64,000 nt of DNA from Pelomonas baiyunensis (GTDB taxonomy: Bacteria > Pseudomonadota > Gammaproteobacteria > Burkholderiales > Burkholderiaceae_C), in assembly GCF_043555935.1 (NCBI RefSeq), contig NZ_JBIGIB010000003.1:744001-808000 (forward strand), given 5' to 3'. The notes under the pieces are model-generated. The model was given only the letters and a program-made list of their open reading frames with translations. It was not told the DNA's origin and made no database searches. This document shows positions 1 through 8,796 of the stretch, in pieces; within the stretch, counting starts at the first letter, position 1; each line of letters opens with the position of its first letter. A program made the position numbers and the translations under genes.

Positions 1-96
1 TGGCAGGAGCTGTGCCGGGCCACGCGCCGGCAGGAGCCCGAGGCCCGGCCGGTGGATTGCGGCGTGGTGCCGCCGCCGTTGGCCGTGGGCCGCTGA
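1..96 (+). CDS. C-terminal fragment of an upstream gene
   Basis: Frame 1 is open from the first base of the window to a TGA at 94-96, giving about 31 residues rich in Arg, Pro and Glu that end in VPPPLAVGR. The start lies outside the window, so the product cannot be named. It runs in the same direction as the thiolase that follows 94 bases later. It could be a chance open frame, because high-GC DNA has few stop codons. Confidence 0.4.
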   Translation, partial: WQELCRATRRQEPEARPVDCGVVPPPLAVGR

Positions 97-190
97 AGCC
101 TGCTCCGGCACCGGTCGTGCGGCGGTCTTGCACCGTCAGGGTGCGGCCGGGCCACAATCTCTGTTTCGAGTTACCAACGGAGTACAGACC

Positions 191-1369
191 ATGTCCGACC
201 CTATCGTCATCGTCTCTGCCGCCCGCACGCCCATCGGGGGCCTGCTGGGTGATTTCGCCGGCCTGGCCGGCTGGGAACTGGGCGCCGTCGCCATCAAGGC
301 GGCCGTCGAGCGCGCCGGGGTGCCGGGCGATGCCGTGGATGAAGTGCTGATGGGCAACTGCCTGATGGCCGGCCAGGGCCAGGCGCCCGCCCGCCAGGCG
401 CTGCGCAAGGCCGGCCTGCCGGATTCGGCCGGTGCCGTCACCATGAGCAAGATGTGCGGCTCGGGCATGCGCACCATGATGTTTGCGCACGACATGCTGG
501 CCGCCGGCTCGGCCGACGTGATGGTGGCCGGTGGCATGGAAAGCATGACCAACGCCCCGCACCTGATGTTCGCGCGCAAGGGCATCAAGTACGGCGCCAG
601 CGCCGTGTACGACCACATGGCCCTGGACGGCCTGGAAGACGCCTACGAGCGCGGCAAGGCCATGGGCGTGTTTGCCGAGCAGTGCGTGGCCAAGTACGCC
701 TTCACCCGCGAGGCCATGGACCAGTACGCCATCACCTCCACCCAGCGCGCCAAGGCCGCCAACGAAAGCGGCGCCTTTGACTGGGAAATGGCGCCGGTGA
801 CGCTGTCGGGCCCCAAGGGCGAGACGGTCATCAAGTTCGACGAGCAGCCCTTCAAGGCCAAGCTGGACAAGATCCCCACCCTCAAGCCCGCGTTCAAGAA
901 AGACGGCGCCATCACCGCCGCCACCTCGTCCAGCATCTCCGACGGCGCCGCTGCCCTGGTGCTGATGCGCGAGAGCACCGCCAAGGCCCGCGGCCTCACG
1001 CCGGTGGCCCGCATCGTCAGCCACGCCGTGCACGCCCAGGCGCCGGACTGGTTCACCACCGCCCCGGTGGGCGCCATCCAGAAGGCGCTGGCCAAGGCCG
1101 GCTGGCAAGCCGGTGATGTAGACCTGTGGGAAGTGAACGAAGCCTTCGCCGCCGTGACCATGGCCGCGATGGCCGAGTTCAAGCTGCCGCACGAGATCGT
1201 GAACGTGAACGGCGGTGCGGTGGCCCTGGGTCACCCCATCGGCGCCAGCGGTGCGCGCATCGTCGTCACGCTGCTGGGCGCCTTGAAGGCCCGTGGCCTG
1301 AAGAAGGGCATGGCCGCGCTGTGCATCGGCGGCGGTGAAGCCACGGCCCTGGCCGTGGAGATGATCTAA
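191..1369 (+). CDS. Acetyl-CoA C-acetyltransferase (thiolase)
   Basis: A 392-residue biosynthetic-type thiolase, which condenses two acetyl-CoA (or cleaves acetoacetyl-CoA) in the cytoplasm. The acylated cysteine is Cys89 in KMCGSGMR, the position known for the Zoogloea-type enzymes. The C-terminal catalytic motifs GHPIGASGAR and CIGGGEAT are intact. I chose ATG 191 because it is preceded by GGAG (179-182) and gives the standard family length; an upstream in-frame start at 128 would add 21 residues without family character. The family feeds polyhydroxyalkanoate synthesis or fatty-acid and ketone metabolism. No reductase or PHA synthase is adjacent, so the pathway is not fixed by context. It converges on the lipase-foldase gene with only 7 bases between the stops. 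Confidence 0.93.
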   Translation: MSDPIVIVSAARTPIGGLLGDFAGLAGWELGAVAIKAAVERAGVPGDAVDEVLMGNCLMAGQGQAPARQALRKAGLPDSAGAVTMSKMCGSGMRTMMFAHDMLAAGSADVMVAGGMESMTNAPHLMFARKGIKYGASAVYDHMALDGLEDAYERGKAMGVFAEQCVAKYAFTREAMDQYAITSTQRAKAANESGAFDWEMAPVTLSGPKGETVIKFDEQPFKAKLDKIPTLKPAFKKDGAITAATSSSISDGAAALVLMRESTAKARGLTPVARIVSHAVHAQAPDWFTTAPVGAIQKALAKAGWQAGDVDLWEVNEAFAAVTMAAMAEFKLPHEIVNVNGGAVALGHPIGASGARIVVTLLGALKARGLKKGMAALCIGGGEATALAVEMI

Positions 1370-1376
1370 GGCTGGA

Positions 1377-2234
1377 TCACAGGCCGAGCAGGGCCCGCAC
1401 GCGCACCTGCTCGTCGGGCTTGAACTGCTGGTGCAGGTGCTCGGCCATCGCGGCGTCGCGCTGCGAGGCGGAGAGTTCCACCGCCTGCTGCAGCGCCTTC
1501 CAGCGCGCCTGAGCGGCGTTCAACCGGCGTTGCCAGTCCTGCCACGCGGCGTCCAGCGCGGCTTCGCGCTGGGCGGCATCGGGCAACACGGGCGGGGGCG
1601 TGGGATCGGGCGGTGCCCGACCTTCCAACGCAGCCTGCAGTTCCGCGTCTTCCTCGGCATAGAACGCCTCGGCCCACGCGGCACCCAGGCGCTGGCGGCG
1701 CAGCAACTGCCGCTCGGCCAGCGCAGCCGCCCAGGTGTGCGGCGCCCTCGGGTCCACCTGCACCCGCCAGGGGTGCCGCCCCAGGCCCACGTACACATCG
1801 AACCGGTCCAGCACCGCGGCCTGTGCGGCGGCGGACAGCGCGCTGCCGGCCACCAAGGCTTGCAGCTGCGCGCGGATCTCTTCCAGCGTTCGCTCGCCCA
1901 ACTGTGTGAGCAGGTGGTCGAAGCGCCGCCGCAGCTGCACGCTCGGGCGCGGCAGGCCGGTGGTGGGGGCGAGCGCCCAGTCGCCGTCGAGCTCGCTGCC
2001 CGCCAATGACGCTGCCAGCCGCGGCGCGGCCGGGCTGGCGGCTGATGCAGCGCTGGCCGCTGGCGCTTCAGCGGGCGGGGCTGGCGGCGTGTCCGCCGCG
2101 GGCGCCGATGCCGCCACCCCCACCGGCGCTTCTTGAGCCCCGGCGGTGCTGCGGGTGGCGTCCAGCAGCCAGGCGCTGGCCAGCAGCGCGCCGGCCGCAA
2201 CCGCTGCCCAGCTGGCGCGGCGTGCGGGGGTCAC
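1377..2234 (-). CDS. lifO: Lipase-specific foldase (lipase chaperone, Lif)
   Basis: A 285-residue inner-membrane-anchored steric chaperone for the lipase encoded just upstream. An N-terminal membrane anchor (about residues 8-28) is followed by a long Ala/Pro-rich linker (about 30-75), then a helical domain. The Lif hallmark is recognisable as RRRFDHLLTQLGE, equivalent to the RxxFDY(F/C)LSAxGE motif. The start is GTG 2234, whose GTG shares three bases with the lipase stop (GTGA overlap), which implies translational coupling. Known Lif proteins fold the secreted lipase in the periplasm before type II export. At 285 residues it is somewhat shorter than Pseudomonas or Burkholderia Lif (about 340), and similarity outside the motif is weak. 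Confidence 0.85.
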   Translation of the reverse strand: MTPARRASWAAVAAGALLASAWLLDATRSTAGAQEAPVGVAASAPAADTPPAPPAEAPAASAASAASPAAPRLAASLAGSELDGDWALAPTTGLPRPSVQLRRRFDHLLTQLGERTLEEIRAQLQALVAGSALSAAAQAAVLDRFDVYVGLGRHPWRVQVDPRAPHTWAAALAERQLLRRQRLGAAWAEAFYAEEDAELQAALEGRAPPDPTPPPVLPDAAQREAALDAAWQDWQRRLNAAQARWKALQQAVELSASQRDAAMAEHLHQQFKPDEQVRVRALLGL

Positions 2235-3175
2235 AGGCCGGCGAGCTTGAGCCGGTTGGCGTGCGCGCGGTACACCGCGATCGGGTCGGACGAGAACAGT
2301 CCGCGCAGGCCAAACACGTGGTTGATTTCGTCGATGTGGTTCCACGCGTAATCGTCGCGCAAGACCTGGCCCCAGTGGTTGGAGCAGCGGCTCACCAGCC
2401 CGTCGTTCGCCTCGAAGCCGAAGAACAGGCTGCCCGCGCCCAGCAGCGCGTCGCCGGCATCCAGCACATTGGTCAGCACGGCGGTGCCGCCCATGGAGTA
2501 GTAGCGCACGCCGTTCACCAGGCTCGGCCCGCTGCCGCAGGCCTGCGTGGGCGCGCCCTGCGGGAAGCGGCGGTTGAAGTCCTGTGCGCCGGCGGTGGAC
2601 AGCGATTGCAGCGAGGCCAGCGCGTTCTGCGGGTTGCCCGCGCTGCCCGAGAGCGTGGCGATCAGGCTGGACAGCCCGTTCACCAATGCGGCCGCCGCGC
2701 CCGTGGTGCCAGTGGCCATGGTGAGGCCCTGGATTCCATCGGCCACCTTGCTGCCCTGGTGGGGCGTGCCCATGGTGGTGACGCTGGCCACCAGTTGGGG
2801 CGCCACCGCCGCCACGTAGCGCGCGGTGTTGCCGCCGTGGCTGTGGCCGATCAGGTTGAACTTCTGGTAGCCGTAGCGGGCCTGCAGGCCTTGCAGCTCG
2901 CGCAGCAGCTGTTCGCCGCGCACCTCGGTGCTGTTGGACTGCGACACGCTGGCGGTGAACACGGTGGCACCGCCGTCGCGCAGGGTGCGAGGCACGCCAT
3001 AGAAGTACTGCACGGGGCCCAGGGCATCAAAGCCCAGCAGGCCGTGCACCAGCACCACGGGGTGGCGGGTCTGGGTGTAGGTGTCGGCCTGGGCTAGGCT
3101 CGGGGTCGCCAGGGCCACGGCCAGGGTGGTCAGGCCGGCGAGGTGGCGCAGCCAGGCAAGCGGTTTGAGGCTCAT
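2231..3175 (-). CDS. Secreted triacylglycerol lipase, family I
   Basis: A 314-residue extracellular lipase like those of Pseudomonas aeruginosa and Burkholderia. The signal peptide ends near AQA-DTY (residue 30). The oxyanion-hole motif is VHGLLGFD and the nucleophile is Ser112 in GHSHGG (Ser82 of the mature chain, the same number as in P. aeruginosa LipA). Asp258 in NDGLVSRC and His280 in WNHIDEIN complete the triad. Cys213 and Cys264 probably form the conserved disulfide. AAGGAG lies just upstream of ATG 3175. It is the first gene of a two-gene operon with its foldase, which argues that folding is Lif-dependent and that a type II secretion system exists elsewhere. Confidence 0.95.
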   Translation of the reverse strand: MSLKPLAWLRHLAGLTTLAVALATPSLAQADTYTQTRHPVVLVHGLLGFDALGPVQYFYGVPRTLRDGGATVFTASVSQSNSTEVRGEQLLRELQGLQARYGYQKFNLIGHSHGGNTARYVAAVAPQLVASVTTMGTPHQGSKVADGIQGLTMATGTTGAAAALVNGLSSLIATLSGSAGNPQNALASLQSLSTAGAQDFNRRFPQGAPTQACGSGPSLVNGVRYYSMGGTAVLTNVLDAGDALLGAGSLFFGFEANDGLVSRCSNHWGQVLRDDYAWNHIDEINHVFGLRGLFSSDPIAVYRAHANRLKLAGL

Positions 3176-3408
3176 CGGTCACTCCTTCGATTCAGAAACC
3201 AAGGGTGCCGGCCGCGGTCACAGGGGCAGCAGCCGCGGGGCTGCCGTGGACTGCCAGGGAGGGTGAAACGGGCCGGCGGGACGCAGGCCCCGTACCGCCG
3301 GGCCAGGTCGCGGATACTGCCGGCGTACATCCCGTTACCGCACAGTGAAAACACGTTCTTGCGCCGTGCCGTAACTCTGAGGTAACCGCCGCTGCCCGAA
3401 GGACGCCC

Positions 3409-4034
3409 ATGCTTGGCACGCACGACCTGGCCCTGTTCGCCGCCACCGTCTTTGTTTTGAACGCCACGCCCGGCGTGGACATGGCCTACACCGTGGCCAG
3501 CACGCTGCGCGGCGGTTGGCGCCAGGGCGCCGCGGCCGCGGTGGGCATCGTGTCGGGCTGTGTGGTGCACACGCTGGCTGCGGCCTTCGGGTTGGCGGCG
3601 CTGCTGGCCACCTCGGCCGAGGCGTTCACGTCGGTCAAGCTCATCGGTGCGGGCTACCTGCTGTACGTGGCGTGGGGCATGGCCCGTGCGGGCTTGAAGC
3701 CGGCGGCCGCCGCGGCCGAAGTCAGCGCGCCGCTGTCGCTGGGGCGCACGGTGCGGCAGGGCTTCTTCACGAATGCGCTCAACCCCAAGGTGGCGCTGTT
3801 CTTCCTGGCGCTGCTGCCGCAGTTCATTGACGCTGACGCCCCCCACAAAACCCTTGCCTTCCTGTTCCTCGGGGCGTGGTTCATCGTGCAGGGCCTGCTG
3901 TTCCTGCTGGTGTTGGTGGCGGCTGTAGCGCCGCTGCGGCGCCGCCAGCCGCGCCCCTGGGTGGGCCGCAGCCTGAACCTGGGCGGCGCGGGTCTCTTCA
4001 CCTTGCTTGCGGCCAAGCTGGCCCTGACCAAACC

Positions 4035-4038
<4 letters not shown>
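3409..4038 (+). CDS. LysE/RhtB family exporter
   Basis: A 209-residue inner-membrane protein with about six hydrophobic segments and the family signature near the N terminus (FVLNATPGVDMAYTV), followed by a conserved G(A)xGxxxG-rich helix and NPKVALFFLALLPQFID. LysE/RhtB proteins export amino acids or their derivatives by proton exchange; the substrate cannot be told from sequence. The stop overlaps the start of the next gene (ATGA at 4035-4038), so it is translationally coupled to an SDR oxidoreductase. Confidence 0.88.
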
Positions 4039-4700
<662 letters not shown>

Positions 4701-4760
4701 CGATTCCCGTCGGGCCCGCCGCTGCGGCCGTCTAGCATCCGCCGCCAGGAGGATGCCTGC

Positions 4761-6056
4761 ATGGCAATGACGATCAAGCGATGGGCACGCACCGCGGCGC
4801 TGGCCCTGCTGATGCTGCTGGTGGCTTGGGTGGCCTGCAACGGCCCCTGGGCCGACGATTCGCCACAGCCCGTGCCGCCGGCCCTGCGGTTGAGCCCGCC
4901 CGGGGTGCCGCCGGAGCTCAACGCCTTTGTGGGCTTGCAAGGCCTGCTGGCCCCGGATGGTGCCGACCTGCAGGCCGCCGGGTTGGCCGCGTTGCGGGGT
5001 GATGCCGCTCCGAGCGCCGGCCCCCGTTTGCGCTGGCCGGAGGGCCCGCTGTGGCAGTGCCAGGCCCGCCGCGACGATTGCGTGGCGCGCTGGCGCGCCC
5101 AGCCCGAGGCCGCGCGCGCACTGCTGGCCGACACCCAGCTGCTGGGTGCGCGGTGCGAGCGCTTGGCGCAGGCGCAGGCGTGGGAAGAGCTGCTGCCCGA
5201 GCGGCAAACCGAGGGGCCGCGGGCGGGCGTGCCGTTTGCGGCGCTGCCCGTGCCGCAATTCGTCGACCTCACCGCCTGTGTGCGTCGCTTCGGGCTGAAG
5301 GCGGTGATGGCCCCGTCTGCCGCAGCGGCCGAGGCCGAGCTGGTTCAGGCCGACCGGCTGGCCCGCCTGGCGCTGGCGGGGTCGCGCAGCTTGATCGGCA
5401 CCATGGTCACCCTCTCGGTGGTGCAGTCCAACTGGCTGCTGGCAGCCGACTTGAAGGCCGCGGGAGGTTTGGACCGTGGCGGCTTGATGCGCTTGCTCAC
5501 GCCCCTGCCCGCGGTGGCCCTCAGCCCCCGGGCCTGGGCTCCGCACGAGGCGCGATTCGCCCGCGAGGTGACGCGCGATTTGATGGACGAGGCCCGGGAC
5601 TGCGGCGCCGCGGATGCATTGATGGGCGCGTCGGCCACTGGCCTGCTGGACCGCCTGGTGTGCACGCTCCGGCTCGGTGTGCTGCCCGAGGCCACGATTC
5701 AGCACAACGAGGCCCAGTGGCTGGCGCGCCTGGCCACGGTGCCCGAGGCTGGGCCGGCAGCCTGCGAGGTGCTGGAGGCCGAGCCGTGGCGCGAGCGCGA
5801 GTCGCGCGGCTTCGCCTGGCGCAACACCGTGGGCCGCTGGCTGCTGGACACGTCGGGTGCGGGCTGGAGCCCCTATGCCGCCCGGCAACTCGACCTGGAA
5901 TTGCTGCGCCTGACGCTCGGGGCCCAACTGCTTGGACAATCGCCCCCGGCCGGCGTGTCGCTCACCCGCGAGTCCGCCGGCCAGCGATTCGCCGCCTGCC
6001 GCGCCAGGCTGCACCCGGGCGATGCCGAAGCGACCCTGAGGCTGCCCCTGCTTTGA
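4761..6056 (+). CDS. Hypothetical exported protein
   Basis: A 431-residue protein that I cannot place in a family. Residues 7-25 form one hydrophobic segment after a KRWAR charge cluster, consistent with a signal anchor or signal peptide. A Cys follows at 26 (VAWVAC), but the residues before it are a poor lipobox. The rest is Ala/Leu/Arg-rich and mostly helical, with about ten cysteines, several in widely spaced pairs that would suit periplasmic disulfides. A perfect AGGAGG (4747-4752) sits eight bases before ATG 4761. It is followed 11 bases later by an acyl-CoA dehydrogenase, with no functional link that I can see. Confidence 0.75.
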   Translation: MAMTIKRWARTAALALLMLLVAWVACNGPWADDSPQPVPPALRLSPPGVPPELNAFVGLQGLLAPDGADLQAAGLAALRGDAAPSAGPRLRWPEGPLWQCQARRDDCVARWRAQPEAARALLADTQLLGARCERLAQAQAWEELLPERQTEGPRAGVPFAALPVPQFVDLTACVRRFGLKAVMAPSAAAAEAELVQADRLARLALAGSRSLIGTMVTLSVVQSNWLLAADLKAAGGLDRGGLMRLLTPLPAVALSPRAWAPHEARFAREVTRDLMDEARDCGAADALMGASATGLLDRLVCTLRLGVLPEATIQHNEAQWLARLATVPEAGPAACEVLEAEPWRERESRGFAWRNTVGRWLLDTSGAGWSPYAARQLDLELLRLTLGAQLLGQSPPAGVSLTRESAGQRFAACRARLHPGDAEATLRLPLL

Positions 6057-6067
6057 GGCTCAAGACC

Positions 6068-7204
6068 ATGTTGCTGACCGAAGACCACCTCGCCGTGCAA
6101 GACGCCATCCGCGCCTACGTGCAGGCCGAGATTGCCCCCCACGCCGCTGCGTGGGACAAGAACCACCACTTCCCGGCCGAACAGCTGAAGGGCCTGGCGG
6201 CCCTGGGCTGCTACGGCGTGGCCGTGCCCACCGAGTGGGACGGCGCGGGCCTGGACTACCTGGCCCTGGCCGTGATCCTGGAAGAGATTGCCGCCGGCGA
6301 TGGCGGCACCAGCACCGTGGTCAGCGTCAACAACTGCCCGGTGTGTTCCATCCTGATGGCCTTCGGCAACGGCGACCAGAAGGAGCGCTTCCTCAAGCCC
6401 CTGGCGCGCGGCGACATGCTCGGCGCCTTCTGCCTGACCGAGCCGCATGTGGGCTCGGAAGCCGGCGGCCTGCGCACCACCGCCACCCGCGACGGCGACC
6501 ACTACGTGCTCAATGGCGTCAAGCAGTTCATCACCAGCGGCAAGCACGGCGACGTGGCCATCGTGATGGCGGTGACTGACAAGGCGGCTGGCAAGAAGGG
6601 CATCAGCGCCTTCCTCGTGCCCACCACCACGCCCGGCTACACGGTGGCCCGCATCGAAGAAAAGATGGGCCAGCACAGCAGCGACACCGCGCAAATCCTG
6701 TTCGAGAACTGCCGCGTGCCGGTCGCCAACCGGCTGGGTGATGAAGGCCAGGGCTTGAAGATTGCGCTGTCGGGCCTGGAGGGCGGGCGCATCGGCATCG
6801 CGTCGCAAAGCGTGGGCATGGCCCGCGCGGCGTTCGAGGCGGCGCTGCGCTACAGCAAGGACCGCGTCACCTTCGGCCAGCCCATCTTTGAGCACCAGGC
6901 CGTGCAGTTCAAGCTGGCCGACATGGCCACCCGCATCGAAGCCGCCCGCCAGCTGATCTGGCACGCCGCCAGCCTCAAGGACGCCGGCAAGCCCTGCCTG
7001 AAGGAAGCGGCCATGGCCAAGCTGTTCGCCAGCGAGATGGCCGAGCGCGTGTGCTCTGACGCCATCCAGATCCACGGCGGCTACGGCTACCTCAGCGACT
7101 TCCCCGTGGAGCGCATCTACCGCGATGTGCGCGTGTGCCAGATCTACGAAGGCACGAGCGAAGTGCAGAAGATCCTGATCGGGCGCGCGCTGGCCACGGG
7201 CTGA
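6068..7204 (+). CDS. Acyl-CoA dehydrogenase
   Basis: A 378-residue FAD enzyme of fatty-acid or branched-chain acyl-CoA beta-oxidation. It has the N-terminal helical domain, the FAD/substrate segment AFCLTEPHVGSEAGG with KQFITSG, and the C-terminal domain with RVTFGQPIFEHQAVQF and the flavin-binding IHGGYGY. The catalytic base is Glu361 in YEGTSEVQK, the position used by short- and medium-chain enzymes. ATG 6068 gives the usual family length. The open frame extends far upstream only because the preceding gene is read out of frame. It is convergent with the xylanase gene. Chain-length preference is not deducible. Confidence 0.93.
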   Translation: MLLTEDHLAVQDAIRAYVQAEIAPHAAAWDKNHHFPAEQLKGLAALGCYGVAVPTEWDGAGLDYLALAVILEEIAAGDGGTSTVVSVNNCPVCSILMAFGNGDQKERFLKPLARGDMLGAFCLTEPHVGSEAGGLRTTATRDGDHYVLNGVKQFITSGKHGDVAIVMAVTDKAAGKKGISAFLVPTTTPGYTVARIEEKMGQHSSDTAQILFENCRVPVANRLGDEGQGLKIALSGLEGGRIGIASQSVGMARAAFEAALRYSKDRVTFGQPIFEHQAVQFKLADMATRIEAARQLIWHAASLKDAGKPCLKEAAMAKLFASEMAERVCSDAIQIHGGYGYLSDFPVERIYRDVRVCQIYEGTSEVQKILIGRALATG

Positions 7205-7224
7205 GCCCCGGCCCGCGCGGCGGG

Positions 7225-8382
7225 TCAGGGCACGTAGGCGTCGTCGGTGATCGCCCGGGCAGCCGGTTTGGCGGCCCCGGCGGCGTCGAACAACAGCGGC
7301 CGGTTGCCGCGGTTGATGGGGAAGCCGGTCAGCCAGGTGTGGTTGTCGGCAATGCCCCAGGTCGTCACGCTCTGCAGGCTGGGGTGCTGCAGGAACACGT
7401 TGAACAGCGCACGGTACTGCAGCGCCTGCTTCTTCAGCGCGGCCGCCAGCGCCACCGGGTCGCCGGTCAGGTCGGCCAGGCAACCGGCCTTGCTGGCAAA
7501 GCAGGAGCCCGGGTCGTCGTACAGCGACACGTCCAGCTCGGTGACGTGGTTGATGAGGCCCTTGGCCGCCACGCCGCGCAGGGCGTTGTCGACATTGGCC
7601 GGCGTGGGCGTGCCCGTGCTGACGTGCAACTGGTGGCCGATGCCGTCCAGCGGCACGCCGCGGGCCTGCAGCTCGCTCACGAGGGTCATCAGCCGGGCGA
7701 ACTTCGCCGGGTCTTCGGTGCTGTAGTCGTTGATGAACAGCTTGACGTTGGGGTCGGCCGCGCGGGCTGCGCGCAGCGCGATCTCGATGTACTGCGGCCC
7801 GAGGGTTTGGTACCAGCGGGAGTTGCGGTACACGGCGCTGCCGTCGTCGCTGGTGCATTCGTTGACGACGTCCCAGCAGGTCAGCTTGCCCTTGAAGTGC
7901 GTCACCACATCGGTGATGTAGGCCTCCAGCCGGGCGCGGATGTCGGCCGCCGTGCCGTTGAAAAACCAGTCGGGCGTCTGCTGGTGCCAGACCAGCGTGT
8001 GGCCGCGCACCACCAGGTTGTTGGCGGTGGCGAAGGCCACCAGCGCATCGGCCGTGGCCCAGTTGTAGACGCCGGGCGCCGTGGCCAGGCTGGCCGGCTT
8101 GAAGGCGTTCTCGGCGGTGATGGAGTTGGCGTGCTTCAGGATCAGCGGCTGGGCGATCGGGTCCTGATAGCCGCTGGGGTCGGCCGCCATGCCGATGCGG
8201 AACTTGCCGGCGAAGTGGGTCTTGAGGGCCGGCACCTCCGCTGCGGTGGGGGCGGGCGCTGGCGTGGGTGCGGGGCTGGCCATGGCGCTGCTGCCGCCGC
8301 CGCACGCGCTCAGCCAGGGCAGGCTCAAGCCGCCCAGCAGGAGGCGGCGGCGCTGGGACGACGGGATCGAGGGTGTCTTCAT
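7225..8382 (-). CDS. Endo-1,4-beta-xylanase, GH10 lipoprotein
   Basis: A 385-residue glycoside hydrolase family 10 enzyme. The N terminus has QRRRLLLGG and a lipobox ending at Cys27 (LSAC), so it is probably a lipoprotein exposed at the cell envelope; the twin-arginine-like RRR suggests Tat export. A Pro/Ala/Thr linker (36-48) leads to the (beta/alpha)8 barrel. The acid/base is Glu175 in WDVVNE and the nucleophile is Glu282 in TELDVS; NITAEN-like SITAEN and HTLVWH motifs are also present. It cleaves internal xylan linkages. The gene stands alone, with no transporter or xylosidase next to it. Two near-identical palindromic boxes lie upstream at 8488-8501 and 8566-8579. Confidence 0.94.
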   Translation of the reverse strand: MKTPSIPSSQRRRLLLGGLSLPWLSACGGGSSAMASPAPTPAPAPTAAEVPALKTHFAGKFRIGMAADPSGYQDPIAQPLILKHANSITAENAFKPASLATAPGVYNWATADALVAFATANNLVVRGHTLVWHQQTPDWFFNGTAADIRARLEAYITDVVTHFKGKLTCWDVVNECTSDDGSAVYRNSRWYQTLGPQYIEIALRAARAADPNVKLFINDYSTEDPAKFARLMTLVSELQARGVPLDGIGHQLHVSTGTPTPANVDNALRGVAAKGLINHVTELDVSLYDDPGSCFASKAGCLADLTGDPVALAAALKKQALQYRALFNVFLQHPSLQSVTTWGIADNHTWLTGFPINRGNRPLLFDAAGAAKPAARAITDDAYVP

Positions 8383-8486
8383 GGGGCTGAGGGCGGTGAA
8401 TGGGTCTCCAGCGCCGCGGTCGGTTCATGCCTTGCGCGTGGCGCCATCCAGGGCCGGTTCGTTGACGCACGGAGGCCGGCGCCAAA

Positions 8487-8516
8487 ATGATAGCGCTACA
8501 TATTCTTGTTTCCCAA
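8487..8516 (-). promoter_or_regulatory. Probable xylanase promoter
   Basis: On the minus strand TTGGGA (8516-8511) and TATCAT (8492-8487) are separated by 18 bases, about 105 bases before the xylanase start. The -10 hexamer overlaps the proximal operator box, as expected for a promoter blocked by a repressor. This is predicted from sequence only. Confidence 0.45.
8488..8501. promoter_or_regulatory. LacI-type operator box 1 (xylanase, proximal)
   Basis: TGATAGCGCTACAT has the perfect eight-base palindrome TAGCGCTA with LacI-family style flanks. It resembles the XylR boxes (TGGTAGCGCTAACA) known upstream of xylan genes in Xanthomonas. It overlaps the predicted -10 element of the xylanase. Confidence 0.7.
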
Positions 8517-8565
8517 TTGGAATTCGGCAGGGATTTCCCGATCGACCGCACCTGCAAATTCCGAT

Positions 8566-8579
8566 TGGTAGCGCTACAT
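8566..8579. promoter_or_regulatory. LacI-type operator box 2 (xylanase, distal)
   Basis: TGGTAGCGCTACAT differs from box 1 at a single position and lies 78 bases further upstream (centre to centre). Two matching boxes at this distance suit repression by DNA looping. The region 8383-8796 holds no gene that I can support apart from these sites. Confidence 0.7.
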
Positions 8580-8796
8580 CGAAGCTTTGTTGCTGGGCGC
8601 GACCGGCAGGCCCGCCGCCCCGGAATGACGTCGGCGCACGAAGGCGCCGGTGCAGTGCGAAAGGTCCGGATTGCGTTCGCGGGCGTCCCCGCCGGACGTT
8701 TGGGCAGGCCCAGGGGCTGGGCTACATTGGGCTGAACGCCCCACAGAGGGCGCCCCTTGCCGCACCCCTGTTCACACCGCCGCCGGAGACACCCGC

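Noticed and set aside
2006..3097. A 363-residue plus-strand frame opposite the lipase.
   Set aside because: The lipase on the other strand has a complete catalytic triad and signal peptide. The plus frame is a compositional shadow.
5051..7204. A single 717-residue frame that would fuse an Arg/Gly-rich region to the acyl-CoA dehydrogenase.
   Set aside because: The first 339 residues read the unknown exported protein gene out of frame. ATG 6068 gives the normal dehydrogenase length.
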